DNA of 64,000 nt from Streptomyces sp. B1I3. Its GTDB lineage: Bacteria > Actinomycetota > Actinomycetes > Streptomycetales > Streptomycetaceae. Both the position numbers and the translations under genes were made by a program. The stretch spans positions 2,542,001 through 2,606,000 of the forward strand of contig NZ_JAUSYD010000001.1 of assembly GCF_030816615.1 (NCBI RefSeq), written 5' to 3'. Of this stretch, positions 57,410-64,000 are shown piece by piece (position 1 is the first letter of the stretch; every line of letters begins with the position of its first letter). Below the pieces are notes generated by a model. It was not told the DNA's origin, did not search any database, and worked only from the letters and a program-made list of their open reading frames with translations.

Positions 57410-58084
57410 CTAGGCGCCGGTGAAGGAGATCCGTCCGATCGCCCCGGCGGCCTCCCGGTCGAGCAGCACCGCGGAGGCGCACCCCGGCGGCAGCAGACCG
57501 CTCTCGGTGTCGCGCAGCAGCCGCCCGACGGCCCGCCGGTGGCGGGCGAAGGCGTAACCGGAGACCCCCCTCCCGCGCTCACGCTGGCCCTCGCGGGCGA
57601 CGTGAGGGGTGACGTCGAGGAGGACGAGGTGCAGGGTGCGGCCCCGGCGCCGGGCCTCACGCGCCAGCCAGCGCCGCACCCAGGCCTGCGTACCGCAGTC
57701 GTGGACGACGACGGATCCGCCCGAGCGCAGCGCCCGCCAGAGGCCGAAGTAGTGCGCGCCTCGCACCAGGGGGCGGTAGAGGGCGTACGGGAGTAAGGCG
57801 GGCAGGGAGTCCGCCCAGCGGTCCCGGGCGTCCTGCGAGTCGATCGCGTGTTCCCGGACGGCGCGCCGGATCAGCGTCGACTTGCCGCTGCCCGGCAGTC
57901 CGGAGACCACCACCACGTCGCCCGCCGTGAAGTCCAGGCCGCTCGGGAGCTGAGCACCGCGGCCCCGGAGGTCACGCACCACCGGTGCGCGCGGGCCCAG
58001 GCGCTCCCGAGCGGGCGCGCCGGGCTGCGCGGGCATCGCGTCGTGCGCCGCCCCCGTAGCCGTCGTGTGTGGCTGCAACGTCAT
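57410..58084 (-). CDS. P-loop NTPase, AAA or kinase-like
   Basis: A 224-residue protein with Walker A in VVSGLPGSGKSTLIRRAV and a hydrophobic Walker B-like stretch LHLVLLDVTPHVAREGQRER. The fold resembles small AAA or zeta-toxin/kinase-like P-loop proteins, without an obvious substrate domain. AGGGGGA lies 5 bases before ATG 58084. It is divergent from the riboswitch-gcvT unit, and its stop lies 157 bp upstream of the second SseB-like gene. Confidence 0.82.
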   Translation of the reverse strand: MTLQPHTTATGAAHDAMPAQPGAPARERLGPRAPVVRDLRGRGAQLPSGLDFTAGDVVVVSGLPGSGKSTLIRRAVREHAIDSQDARDRWADSLPALLPYALYRPLVRGAHYFGLWRALRSGGSVVVHDCGTQAWVRRWLAREARRRGRTLHLVLLDVTPHVAREGQRERGRGVSGYAFARHRRAVGRLLRDTESGLLPPGCASAVLLDREAAGAIGRISFTGA

Positions 58085-58265
58085 CGCCGTCCCCCTGCAC
58101 TCGTCACCCACACCTGACCTGCCCGAGAAGTGTAAAGAAAGGGTAATGCGCCACGACGGGTTCCGGCCGTTCGTGTCGGCCCGGCGTCCGGCGCGTCCTC
58201 GGGGAACCACTCTCCCGCAATGCGTGCGATGATGACCCCGCCAACTGCATACCGGCCGTTTGAAT

Positions 58266-58510
58266 CCGCGCGGGAGAGTCCCGGTCACCGTGTGCGCCGG
58301 GCGCCGAAGGAGCAAGTTCCTCCCTTGAATCTCTCAGGCCCCGTACCGCGTGGATGAGGCAGATCTGAAAAGCGGGCCGCCGTGCGGCCCCACCCAAGGT
58401 GCAAGCCGACCCCTCCCGGGGCGGCCCTTCACGGGCCGACCCTTTCAGGGGCTCTCGGCGAACCTCTCAGGTTCCGATGACAGATGGGGAGGGACCGTCC
58501 TCTGTCGTCA
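58266..58510 (+). ncRNA. Tandem glycine riboswitch upstream of gcvT
   Basis: Aptamer 1 (about 58266-58375) has the family motifs GGGAGAG, GCCGAAGGAGCAAG, TGAATCTCTCAGG and a GATGAGGCAGATCTG segment. Aptamer 2 (about 58390-58490) has AAGGTGCAAGCC, a long P2-like stem rich in GGGCC, AACCTCTCAGGTT and GATGACAGATGGGGA. Two aptamers give co-operative glycine sensing, normally turning on glycine cleavage. An expression-platform candidate: GACAGA (58479-58484) can pair with TCTGTC (58501-58506), just upstream of the gcvT Shine-Dalgarno. Confidence 0.92.
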
Positions 58511-58528
58511 TGCCCTGGAGCCGTACCC

Positions 58529-59665
58529 ATGAGCACTGCCCCGAGCGCCGCCCCGCGTCTCACCGCCCTCGATGCCCTGCATCGTTCACTGGGCGCGACC
58601 ATGACCGATTTCGCCGGCTGGGACATGCCGCTGCGGTACGCCAGCGAGCGGGACGAGCACAACGCCGTACGCACCCGGGCCGGACTCTTCGACCTGTCGC
58701 ACATGGGCGAGATCACCGTCACCGGCCCGCAGGCCGCCGCCTTCCTCTCCTACGCACTGGTCGGGAACATCGCCACCGTCGGGGTGGGCCGGGCCCGCTA
58801 CACGATGATCGTCGCCGAGGACGGCGGGATCCTGGACGACCTGATCGTCTACCGGCTGGGAGCGGCCGAGGCCCCGGAGTACCTGGTCGTCGCCAATGCG
58901 GGCAACGCCCAGCTCGTCCTGGACACGCTCACCGAACGCGCCCGGGACTTCGACGCCGAGGTACGGGACGACCGCGACGCGTACGCGCTCCTCGCCGTCC
59001 AGGGCCCCGAGTCCCCCGCCATCCTGAAGGCCGTCACCGACGCCGACCTGGACGGGCTGAAGTACTACGCGGGTCTGCCCGGCACGGTCGCGGGAGTCCC
59101 CGCGCTCATCGCCCGTACCGGTTACACGGGGGAGGACGGCTTCGAGCTGTTCGTGGACCCCGGGCACGCCGAGCAGCTCTGGAAGGCACTCACCGAGGCC
59201 GGCGCCCCGCACGGTCTGATCCCCTGCGGCCTCTCCTGCCGCGACACACTGCGCCTGGAGGCGGGCATGCCGCTGTACGGGCACGAGCTGACCACCGCGC
59301 TGACGCCGTTCGACGCGGGGCTCGGCCGGGTCGTGAAGTTCGAGAAGGAGGGCGACTTCGTCGGCCGCGAGGCCTTGGTGGCTGCCGCGGAGCGCGCCGG
59401 GACCGCGCCGCCCCGCAAGCTCGTCGGCCTGGTCGCCGAGGGCCGGCGGGTGCCGCGCGCCGGCTTCCCGGTCACCGCCGGCGGCAAGGTCGTCGGCGAG
59501 GTCACGTCGGGTGCTCCGTCGCCCACCCTGGGCAGGCCGATCGCCATGGCGTACGTGGACGCGGCGTACGCCACCCCCGGGACCGAGGGCGTCGCCGTGG
59601 ACATCCGGGGCACGAACGAGCCCTACGAGGTCGTCGCGCTGCCCTTCTACACGCGCCGCAAGTAG
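58529..59665 (+). CDS. gcvT: Aminomethyltransferase, glycine cleavage T protein
   Basis: A 378-residue T protein that moves the methylene group from the aminomethyl-lipoyl H protein to tetrahydrofolate and releases ammonia. Motifs: FAGWDMPLRYAS, DLSHMGEI, YTMIVAEDGGILDDLIVY, TGYTGEDGFELFV, CRDTLRLEAGMPLYGHEL and VGEVTSGAPSPTLG. ATG 58529 has GGAG 8 bases upstream; an in-frame start at 58484 would be inside the riboswitch. It is followed by gcvH and glyA. Confidence 0.97.
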   Translation: MSTAPSAAPRLTALDALHRSLGATMTDFAGWDMPLRYASERDEHNAVRTRAGLFDLSHMGEITVTGPQAAAFLSYALVGNIATVGVGRARYTMIVAEDGGILDDLIVYRLGAAEAPEYLVVANAGNAQLVLDTLTERARDFDAEVRDDRDAYALLAVQGPESPAILKAVTDADLDGLKYYAGLPGTVAGVPALIARTGYTGEDGFELFVDPGHAEQLWKALTEAGAPHGLIPCGLSCRDTLRLEAGMPLYGHELTTALTPFDAGLGRVVKFEKEGDFVGREALVAAAERAGTAPPRKLVGLVAEGRRVPRAGFPVTAGGKVVGEVTSGAPSPTLGRPIAMAYVDAAYATPGTEGVAVDIRGTNEPYEVVALPFYTRRK

Positions 59666-59754
59666 TCCGCGCGTCCCGGACGTGACGTAGTCGCGTCTCA
59701 CACCGCAAGACCACCGTTCACCAGCACTCCCCCGCGTACAGGAGAATTCAGACC

Positions 59755-60132
59755 ATGAGCAACCCCCAGCAGCTGCGGTACAGCAAGGAGCACGAGTGGC
59801 TGTCGGCCGTCGAGGACGGTGTGGCAACGATCGGTATCACCGAGTTCGCTGCCAACGCGCTCGGCGATGTCGTCTACGCCCAGCTCCCGGAGGTCGGTGA
59901 CACGGTGACCGCGGGCGAGACCTGCGGAGAGCTGGAGTCGACCAAGTCGGTCAGCGACCTGTACTCGCCGGTGACCGGCGAGGTGACCGCGGCCAACCAG
60001 GACGTCGTGGACGACCCGTCGCTGGTGAACTCCGCCCCCTTCGAGGGCGGCTGGCTGTTCAAGGTACGCGTCGCGGAGGAGCCGAAGGACCTTCTCTCCG
60101 CCGACGAGTACACCGAGTTCTCCGGCAACTGA
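59755..60132 (+). CDS. gcvH: Glycine cleavage system H protein
   Basis: A 125-residue lipoyl carrier protein. The lipoylated Lys is in [20 protein letters not shown], the standard family site, and the C-terminus reads EYTEFSG. The protein shuttles the aminomethyl group between P and T proteins. AGGAGA lies upstream of ATG 59755. No gcvP is in the window, so the P protein must be encoded elsewhere. Confidence 0.97.
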   Translation: MSNPQQLRYSKEHEWLSAVEDGVATIGITEFAANALGDVVYAQLPEVGDTVTAGETCGELESTKSVSDLYSPVTGEVTAANQDVVDDPSLVNSAPFEGGWLFKVRVAEEPKDLLSADEYTEFSGN

Positions 60133-60150
60133 GACCCAAGGGACCCCCTG

Positions 60151-61410
60151 ATGTCGCTTCTCAACTCCTCCCTCCACGAGCTGGACCCGGACGTCGCCGC
60201 CGCCGTCGACGCCGAGCTCCACCGTCAGCAGTCCACCCTCGAGATGATCGCCTCGGAGAACTTCGCTCCGGTCGCGGTCATGGAGGCGCAGGGCTCCGTC
60301 CTCACCAACAAGTACGCCGAGGGCTACCCGGGCCGCCGCTACTACGGCGGCTGCGAGCACGTCGACGTGGTCGAGCAGATCGCCATCGACCGCATCAAGG
60401 CGCTCTTCGGCGCCGAGGCCGCGAACGTCCAGCCGCACTCGGGCGCCCAGGCGAACGCCGCGGCGATGTTCGCGCTGCTGAAGCCGGGCGACACGATCAT
60501 GGGTCTCAACCTGGCCCACGGCGGTCACCTGACCCACGGCATGAAGATCAACTTCTCGGGCAAGCTCTACAACGTGGTCCCGTACCACGTCGACGACACC
60601 GGTGTAGTGGACATGGCCGAGGTCGAGCGCCTCGCCAAGGAGTCCAAGCCGCAGCTGATCGTGGCCGGCTGGTCCGCGTACCCCCGTCAGCTCGACTTCG
60701 CCGCCTTCCGCCGGATCGCGGACGAGGTCGGCGCGTACCTGATGGTCGACATGGCCCACTTCGCCGGCCTGGTCGCCGCGGGTCTGCACCCCAACCCGGT
60801 GCCGCACGCCCACGTCGTCACGACCACCACGCACAAGACCCTCGGCGGCCCGCGCGGTGGCGTCATCCTGTCGACGCAGGAGCTCGCCAAGAAGATCAAC
60901 TCCGCGGTCTTCCCGGGTCAGCAGGGCGGCCCGCTGGAGCACGTGATCGCGGCCAAGGCCGTCTCCTTCAAGGTCGCGGCGACCGAGGAGTTCAAGGAGC
61001 GCCAGCAGCGCACCCTGGACGGTGCCCGCATCCTGGCCGAGCGTCTCGTGCAGCCGGACGTCACCGAGGTGGGCGTCTCCGTCCTCTCCGGCGGTACGGA
61101 CGTGCATCTGGTCCTGGTCGACCTGCGCAACTCCGAGCTGGACGGCCGCCAGGCCGAGGACCGGCTCCACGAGCTGGGCATCACGGTCAACCGCAACGCC
61201 ATCCCGAACGACCCGCGGCCCCCGATGGTCACCTCGGGTCTGCGGATCGGTACGCCGGCCCTGGCCACCCGTGGCTTCCAGGCGGAGGACTTCACCGAGG
61301 TCGCCGAGATCATCGCGGCCGCGCTGAAGCCCACGTACGACGCCGACGACCTCAAGGCCCGTGTGATCGCGCTGGCCGAGAAGTTCCCGCTGTACCCCGG
61401 CATCAAGTAG
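60151..61410 (+). CDS. glyA: Serine hydroxymethyltransferase
   Basis: A 419-residue PLP enzyme that interconverts serine plus THF with glycine plus methylene-THF. Motifs include [49 protein letters not shown] with the PLP Lys, and [11 protein letters not shown]. It starts 18 bp after gcvH, so it belongs to the riboswitch-controlled unit. Confidence 0.98.
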   Translation: MSLLNSSLHELDPDVAAAVDAELHRQQSTLEMIASENFAPVAVMEAQGSVLTNKYAEGYPGRRYYGGCEHVDVVEQIAIDRIKALFGAEAANVQPHSGAQANAAAMFALLKPGDTIMGLNLAHGGHLTHGMKINFSGKLYNVVPYHVDDTGVVDMAEVERLAKESKPQLIVAGWSAYPRQLDFAAFRRIADEVGAYLMVDMAHFAGLVAAGLHPNPVPHAHVVTTTTHKTLGGPRGGVILSTQELAKKINSAVFPGQQGGPLEHVIAAKAVSFKVAATEEFKERQQRTLDGARILAERLVQPDVTEVGVSVLSGGTDVHLVLVDLRNSELDGRQAEDRLHELGITVNRNAIPNDPRPPMVTSGLRIGTPALATRGFQAEDFTEVAEIIAAALKPTYDADDLKARVIALAEKFPLYPGIK

Positions 61411-61430
61411 TCACCCGCAATTTGCACGCA

Positions 61431-61480
61431 GGGTGGGGGCACCGCGCACACTGAACACAGTGAGCCCGGTGCCCCCACCC
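61431..61480 (+). terminator. Hairpin after glyA
   Basis: GGGTGGGGGCACCG (61431-61444) and CGGTGCCCCCACCC (61467-61480) are perfect complements; inside the loop CACTG/CAGTG can form a second stem. It lies about 20 bp beyond the glyA stop and should end the gcvT-gcvH-glyA transcript. Confidence 0.8.
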
Positions 61481-61566
61481 CTTTGCCCCGCGCTCCCGGG
61501 CCCACCGGCCCGTCCCCGCACCGCCCGGCGGACAACGACGTCCACCAACGCCTTAGGAGTACTCCC

Positions 61567-62953
61567 GTGGCCCTCTCGGTCTTCGACCTCTTCTCGGTCG
61601 GCATCGGCCCGTCCAGCTCCCACACGGTCGGCCCGATGCGCGCGGCCCGCATGTTCGCCCGCCGCCTCAAGAACGAGGGCCTGCTGGCCCACACCGCGTC
61701 GATACGGGCGGAGCTGTACGGCTCGCTCGGTGCGACCGGCCACGGCCACGGCACCCCCAAGGCCGTCCTGCTCGGCCTGGAGGGCGAATCGCCCCGCACC
61801 GTGGACGTCGAGGGCGCCGACGCCCGTGTCGAGGAGATCCGCTCGTCGGGGCGCATCAACCTCCTCGGCATGCACGAGATCCCCTTCGACGCCGACGAGC
61901 AGCTGGTCCTGCACCGCCGCAAGGCCCTGCCGTACCACGCCAACGGCATGACGGTCCTCGCGTACGACGACGAGGGCGCCCCGCTCCTGGAGAAGACCTA
62001 CTACTCGGTCGGGCGGCGGTTTCGTCGTCGACGAGGACGCGGTGGCCGGCGAGGACCCGATCGTCCCGGACGACACCGTCCTCAAGCACCCCTTCCGCAC
62101 CGGCGACGAGCTGCTGCGGCTCGCCCGGGAGACCGGCCTGTCCATCTCCTCGCTCATGCTGGAGAACGAGAAGGCCTGGCGCACGGAGGACGAGATCCGC
62201 GCCGGACTTCTGGAGATCTGGCGCGTCATGCAGGCCTGTGTCGCGCGTGGCATGTCGCGCGAGGGGATCCTGCCCGGCGGCCTGAAGGTCCGTCGCCGCG
62301 CCGCGAACTCCGCCCGCCAGCTCCGCGCCGAGGGCGACCCCCAGACACACGCGATGGAGTGGATCACCCTCTACGCGATGGCGGTCAACGAGGAGAACGC
62401 CGCCGGTGGCCGCGTGGTGACCGCTCCCACCAACGGCGCGGCGGGCATCATCCCGGCCGTCCTGCACTACTACATGAACTTCGCGGCCGGCGGCTGCACC
62501 GAGACCGAGAAGGACGACAGCGTCGTCCGCTTCCTGCTGGCCGCGGGCGCGATCGGCATGCTGTTCAAGGAGAACGCCTCGATCTCCGGTGCCGAGGTCG
62601 GCTGCCAGGGCGAGGTGGGCTCGGCCTGCTCCATGGCCGCCGGCGCCCTCGCCGAGGTGCTGGGCGGCTCGGCCGAGCAGGTGGAGAACGCCGCGGAGAT
62701 CGGCATGGAGCACAACCTGGGCCTGACCTGCGATCCGGTCGGAGGCCTCGTCCAGATCCCCTGCATCGAGCGCAACGGCATGGCGGCCGTCAAGGCGGTG
62801 ACGGCGGCGAAGATGGCGCTGCGCGGCGACGGCATCCACAAGGTCTCCCTCGACAAGGTCATCAAGACCATGAAGGAGACCGGCGCCGACATGTCGGTCA
62901 AGTACAAGGAGACGGCGCGGGGCGGTCTCGCGGTGAACATCATCGAGTGCTGA
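61567..62953 (+). pseudogene. sdaA: L-serine dehydratase, frameshifted by one base
   Basis: Read together, two frames give a full-length (about 461-residue) single-chain L-serine dehydratase, the Fe-S enzyme that deaminates serine to pyruvate. The first 149 codons (VALSVFDLFSVGIGPSSSHT..., to TYYSVG) are in one frame; from 62012 the protein continues in the next frame ([20 protein letters not shown]..., through [15 protein letters not shown] to [10 protein letters not shown]). One extra G in the GGGCGG near 62011-62016 explains the shift. Without it the codons would read GGC GGC GGT TTC. The downstream half alone lacks the N-terminal domain. GTG 61567 is the start. Confidence 0.9.
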
Positions 62954-63044
62954 GCACTCGGCCTCCGACCGGAACGTTCCCGCTGCTGCTCGGTGCTGTC
63001 AGGACCTCCTGCGCCCACGCGGCTCGGGGCCCCAGGAGCGTCCC

Positions 63045-63108
63045 CGGACATCGGGCGGGGCTCCGGTCGGACATCGGGCGGGGCTCCGGCCCGGCCGGAG
63101 CCCCGCCC
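63045..63108. terminator. Terminator with duplicated arm between sdaA and the cellulase
   Basis: GGGCGGGGCTCCGG (63076-63089) pairs perfectly with CCGGAGCCCCGCCC (63095-63108), loop CCCGG. A 22-bp block containing the left arm is present twice (63045-63066 and 63068-63089), so two alternative left arms exist. The hairpin sits between convergent genes and can act in both directions. Confidence 0.85.
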
Positions 63109-63112
63109 TGGG

Positions 63113-64000
63113 TCAGCTGGTGGGGAAGTTGTCAGCGGTACTGATCCGGTTCTTGAGCAGCGTCCCCGATTCGGTCAGCACACCGCTGCTGCTGTAGTCG
63201 CTGCCGCTGCAGGTGCCGGGTTTGAACGCCGCGCTGCTCTCGGAGGCGTCGGAGTAGGTCCAGTTCGCGTAGCCGATCTTCAGCTGATCGAGCAGGTCGA
63301 GCCAGGCCGTGGTGCTCGCCCGGTCCATCGCTCCACCGCCGGTGGCGCTCACTGTCCCGAACTCGGTGACGAAGAGCGGGAGTTTCGAGGCCGCCCGGCT
63401 CACTGCGGCACGGTAGTTGTCCTTGTGGCTGGCGGCGTAGAAGTGGAACGCGTACATGATGTTGGTGGCATTGACGGGGCTGTTGACGACCTCGCTCTCG
63501 CTGGAGCCGTCCGAGACCCCCAGCGAGGACCAGCCGCGGGTGCCGACGATGACGACGGCGTCCGGGTCTGCCGCCCGGATCACCGGGATGACCTGGTCTG
63601 CGTAGTTCTTGATGGCAGCCCAGCTCACGCCGTTGGGCTCGTTGGCGATCTCGTAGATGACGTTCTTCTTGTCGGCGTTGCGGGCGGCGACGGAGGCGAA
63701 GAACGTCTTGGCGCGGGCCAGGTTGTAGTTCGGGTCACCCGGGGTCAGGGTGTGGAAGTCGATCAGGGCGTACATGCCGCGGGCCTCGGCCATGTCGACG
63801 AGGCTGTTCACCCGGCTGGTGAAGCCCGCCGGGTCGGTCTCGTAGCCGTCCTCCTGCACGTACATGGCGATGCGCAGCAGGTCCGACTTCCAGTCCTTCG
63901 CCAGTGCGTCCAGGGACGCGGCGTTGTAGCACGCGTTGAACCACTGGATGCCGTGCGTGCTCATGCCCCGCAGCTGTATGGGGCGGTTGTACTGGTTGCA
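63113..64000 (-). CDS. Glycoside hydrolase family 5 cellulase (endoglucanase), 5' end beyond the window
   Basis: The C-terminal 295 residues of a GH5 endoglucanase; the start lies beyond 64000. The open frame reads CNQYNRPIQLRGMSTHGIQW at the window edge, typical of the beginning of the GH5 barrel, so ATG 63964 inside it is not the start. The acid/base Glu is in NVIYEIANEPNG and the nucleophile Glu in LPLFVTEFGTV. A NIMYAFHFYA strand and the WTYSD loop are also in place. The protein ends with the barrel and has no C-terminal binding module, so a cellulose-binding module, if any, would be N-terminal. Confidence 0.92.
   Translation of the reverse strand, partial: CNQYNRPIQLRGMSTHGIQWFNACYNAASLDALAKDWKSDLLRIAMYVQEDGYETDPAGFTSRVNSLVDMAEARGMYALIDFHTLTPGDPNYNLARAKTFFASVAARNADKKNVIYEIANEPNGVSWAAIKNYADQVIPVIRAADPDAVVIVGTRGWSSLGVSDGSSESEVVNSPVNATNIMYAFHFYAASHKDNYRAAVSRAASKLPLFVTEFGTVSATGGGAMDRASTTAWLDLLDQLKIGYANWTYSDASESSAAFKPGTCSGSDYSSSGVLTESGTLLKNRISTADNFPTS

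Noticed and set aside
61431..61480. Second riboswitch before sdaA
   Set aside because: The stretch is a plain hairpin with a nested stem; no glycine-aptamer motifs (GCCGAAGG.GCAA or CTCTCAGG) are present there.
62005..62025. Programmed ribosomal frameshift in sdaA
   Set aside because: No slippery heptamer or downstream pseudoknot seen, and the family is not known for frameshifting. A simple indel is enough.

Overview
The window is very GC-rich, has almost wall-to-wall genes with strongly GC-biased third codon positions, and carries Tat and lipoprotein signals and many GTG starts. Gene content and order match the core of a Streptomyces chromosome. My recollection of S. coelicolor gene order around ilvBNC-serA, gatCAB, ligA, mnmA, the opp operon and gcvT-gcvH-glyA-sdaA agrees, but I could not check it by alignment. 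No rRNA, tRNA, insertion sequence, phage or CRISPR was found.

Layout. 0.2-8.3 kb: TetR regulator divergent from a GH3 beta-glucosidase; an AAC(2')-type acetyltransferase; a proline catabolic pair (P5C dehydrogenase, proline dehydrogenase) divergent from a PucR-type regulator; a small membrane protein. 8.4-14 kb: serA, ilvC, ilvN and ilvB, the last preceded by a 13-codon leader peptide and an attenuator. 14-24 kb: a PAS-GGDEF-EAL protein with a degraded EAL site, a 2-hydroxyacid dehydrogenase, an aldo/keto reductase, a sugar-dehydrogenase-like lipoprotein, and a large ATP-binding LuxR regulator with a small partner protein. 24-29 kb: membrane protein, GNAT, Tat phospholipase C, ArsB-like transporter. 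29-38 kb: gatC-gatA-(80 aa)-gatB, the c-di-GMP protein RmdB and ligA. 38-48 kb: methionine-synthase-like protein, SDR, LOG-family protein, DUF427, alpha/beta hydrolase, mnmA, amidase, cysteine desulfurase, small membrane proteins, TetR, thioesterase and TRIC-type channel. 48-55 kb: oligopeptide ABC operon oppC-A-B-D-F. 55-64 kb: two SseB-like proteins, a P-loop ATPase, a glycine riboswitch, gcvT, gcvH, glyA, a frameshifted sdaA and a truncated GH5 cellulase.

How the genes work together. Amino-acid metabolism dominates: proline to glutamate under a local regulator; serine and branched-chain synthesis, with the ilv operon attenuated by a leader peptide rich in Ile/Leu/Val codons; and glycine/serine one-carbon flow (gcvT, gcvH, glyA, sdaA) under a glycine riboswitch. 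GatCAB makes Gln/Asn-tRNA, and the desulfurase plus MnmA serve tRNA thiolation. Two c-di-GMP proteins tie the region to development. Peptide import, secreted glycosidases and a phospholipase fit a soil saprophyte.

Most notable: (i) at least eight genes have short direct or tandem repeats that span their own stop codon; (ii) sdaA carries a single-base frameshift; (iii) a complete ilvB attenuator whose putative -35 box contains the stop codon of the upstream gene; (iv) an alpha/beta hydrolase that seems to have lost both its nucleophile and its histidine; (v) a c-di-GMP protein with a degraded EAL site; (vi) an OppF with a ~200-residue acidic repeat tail; (vii) a perfect 16-bp palindrome between the proline genes and their likely regulator.
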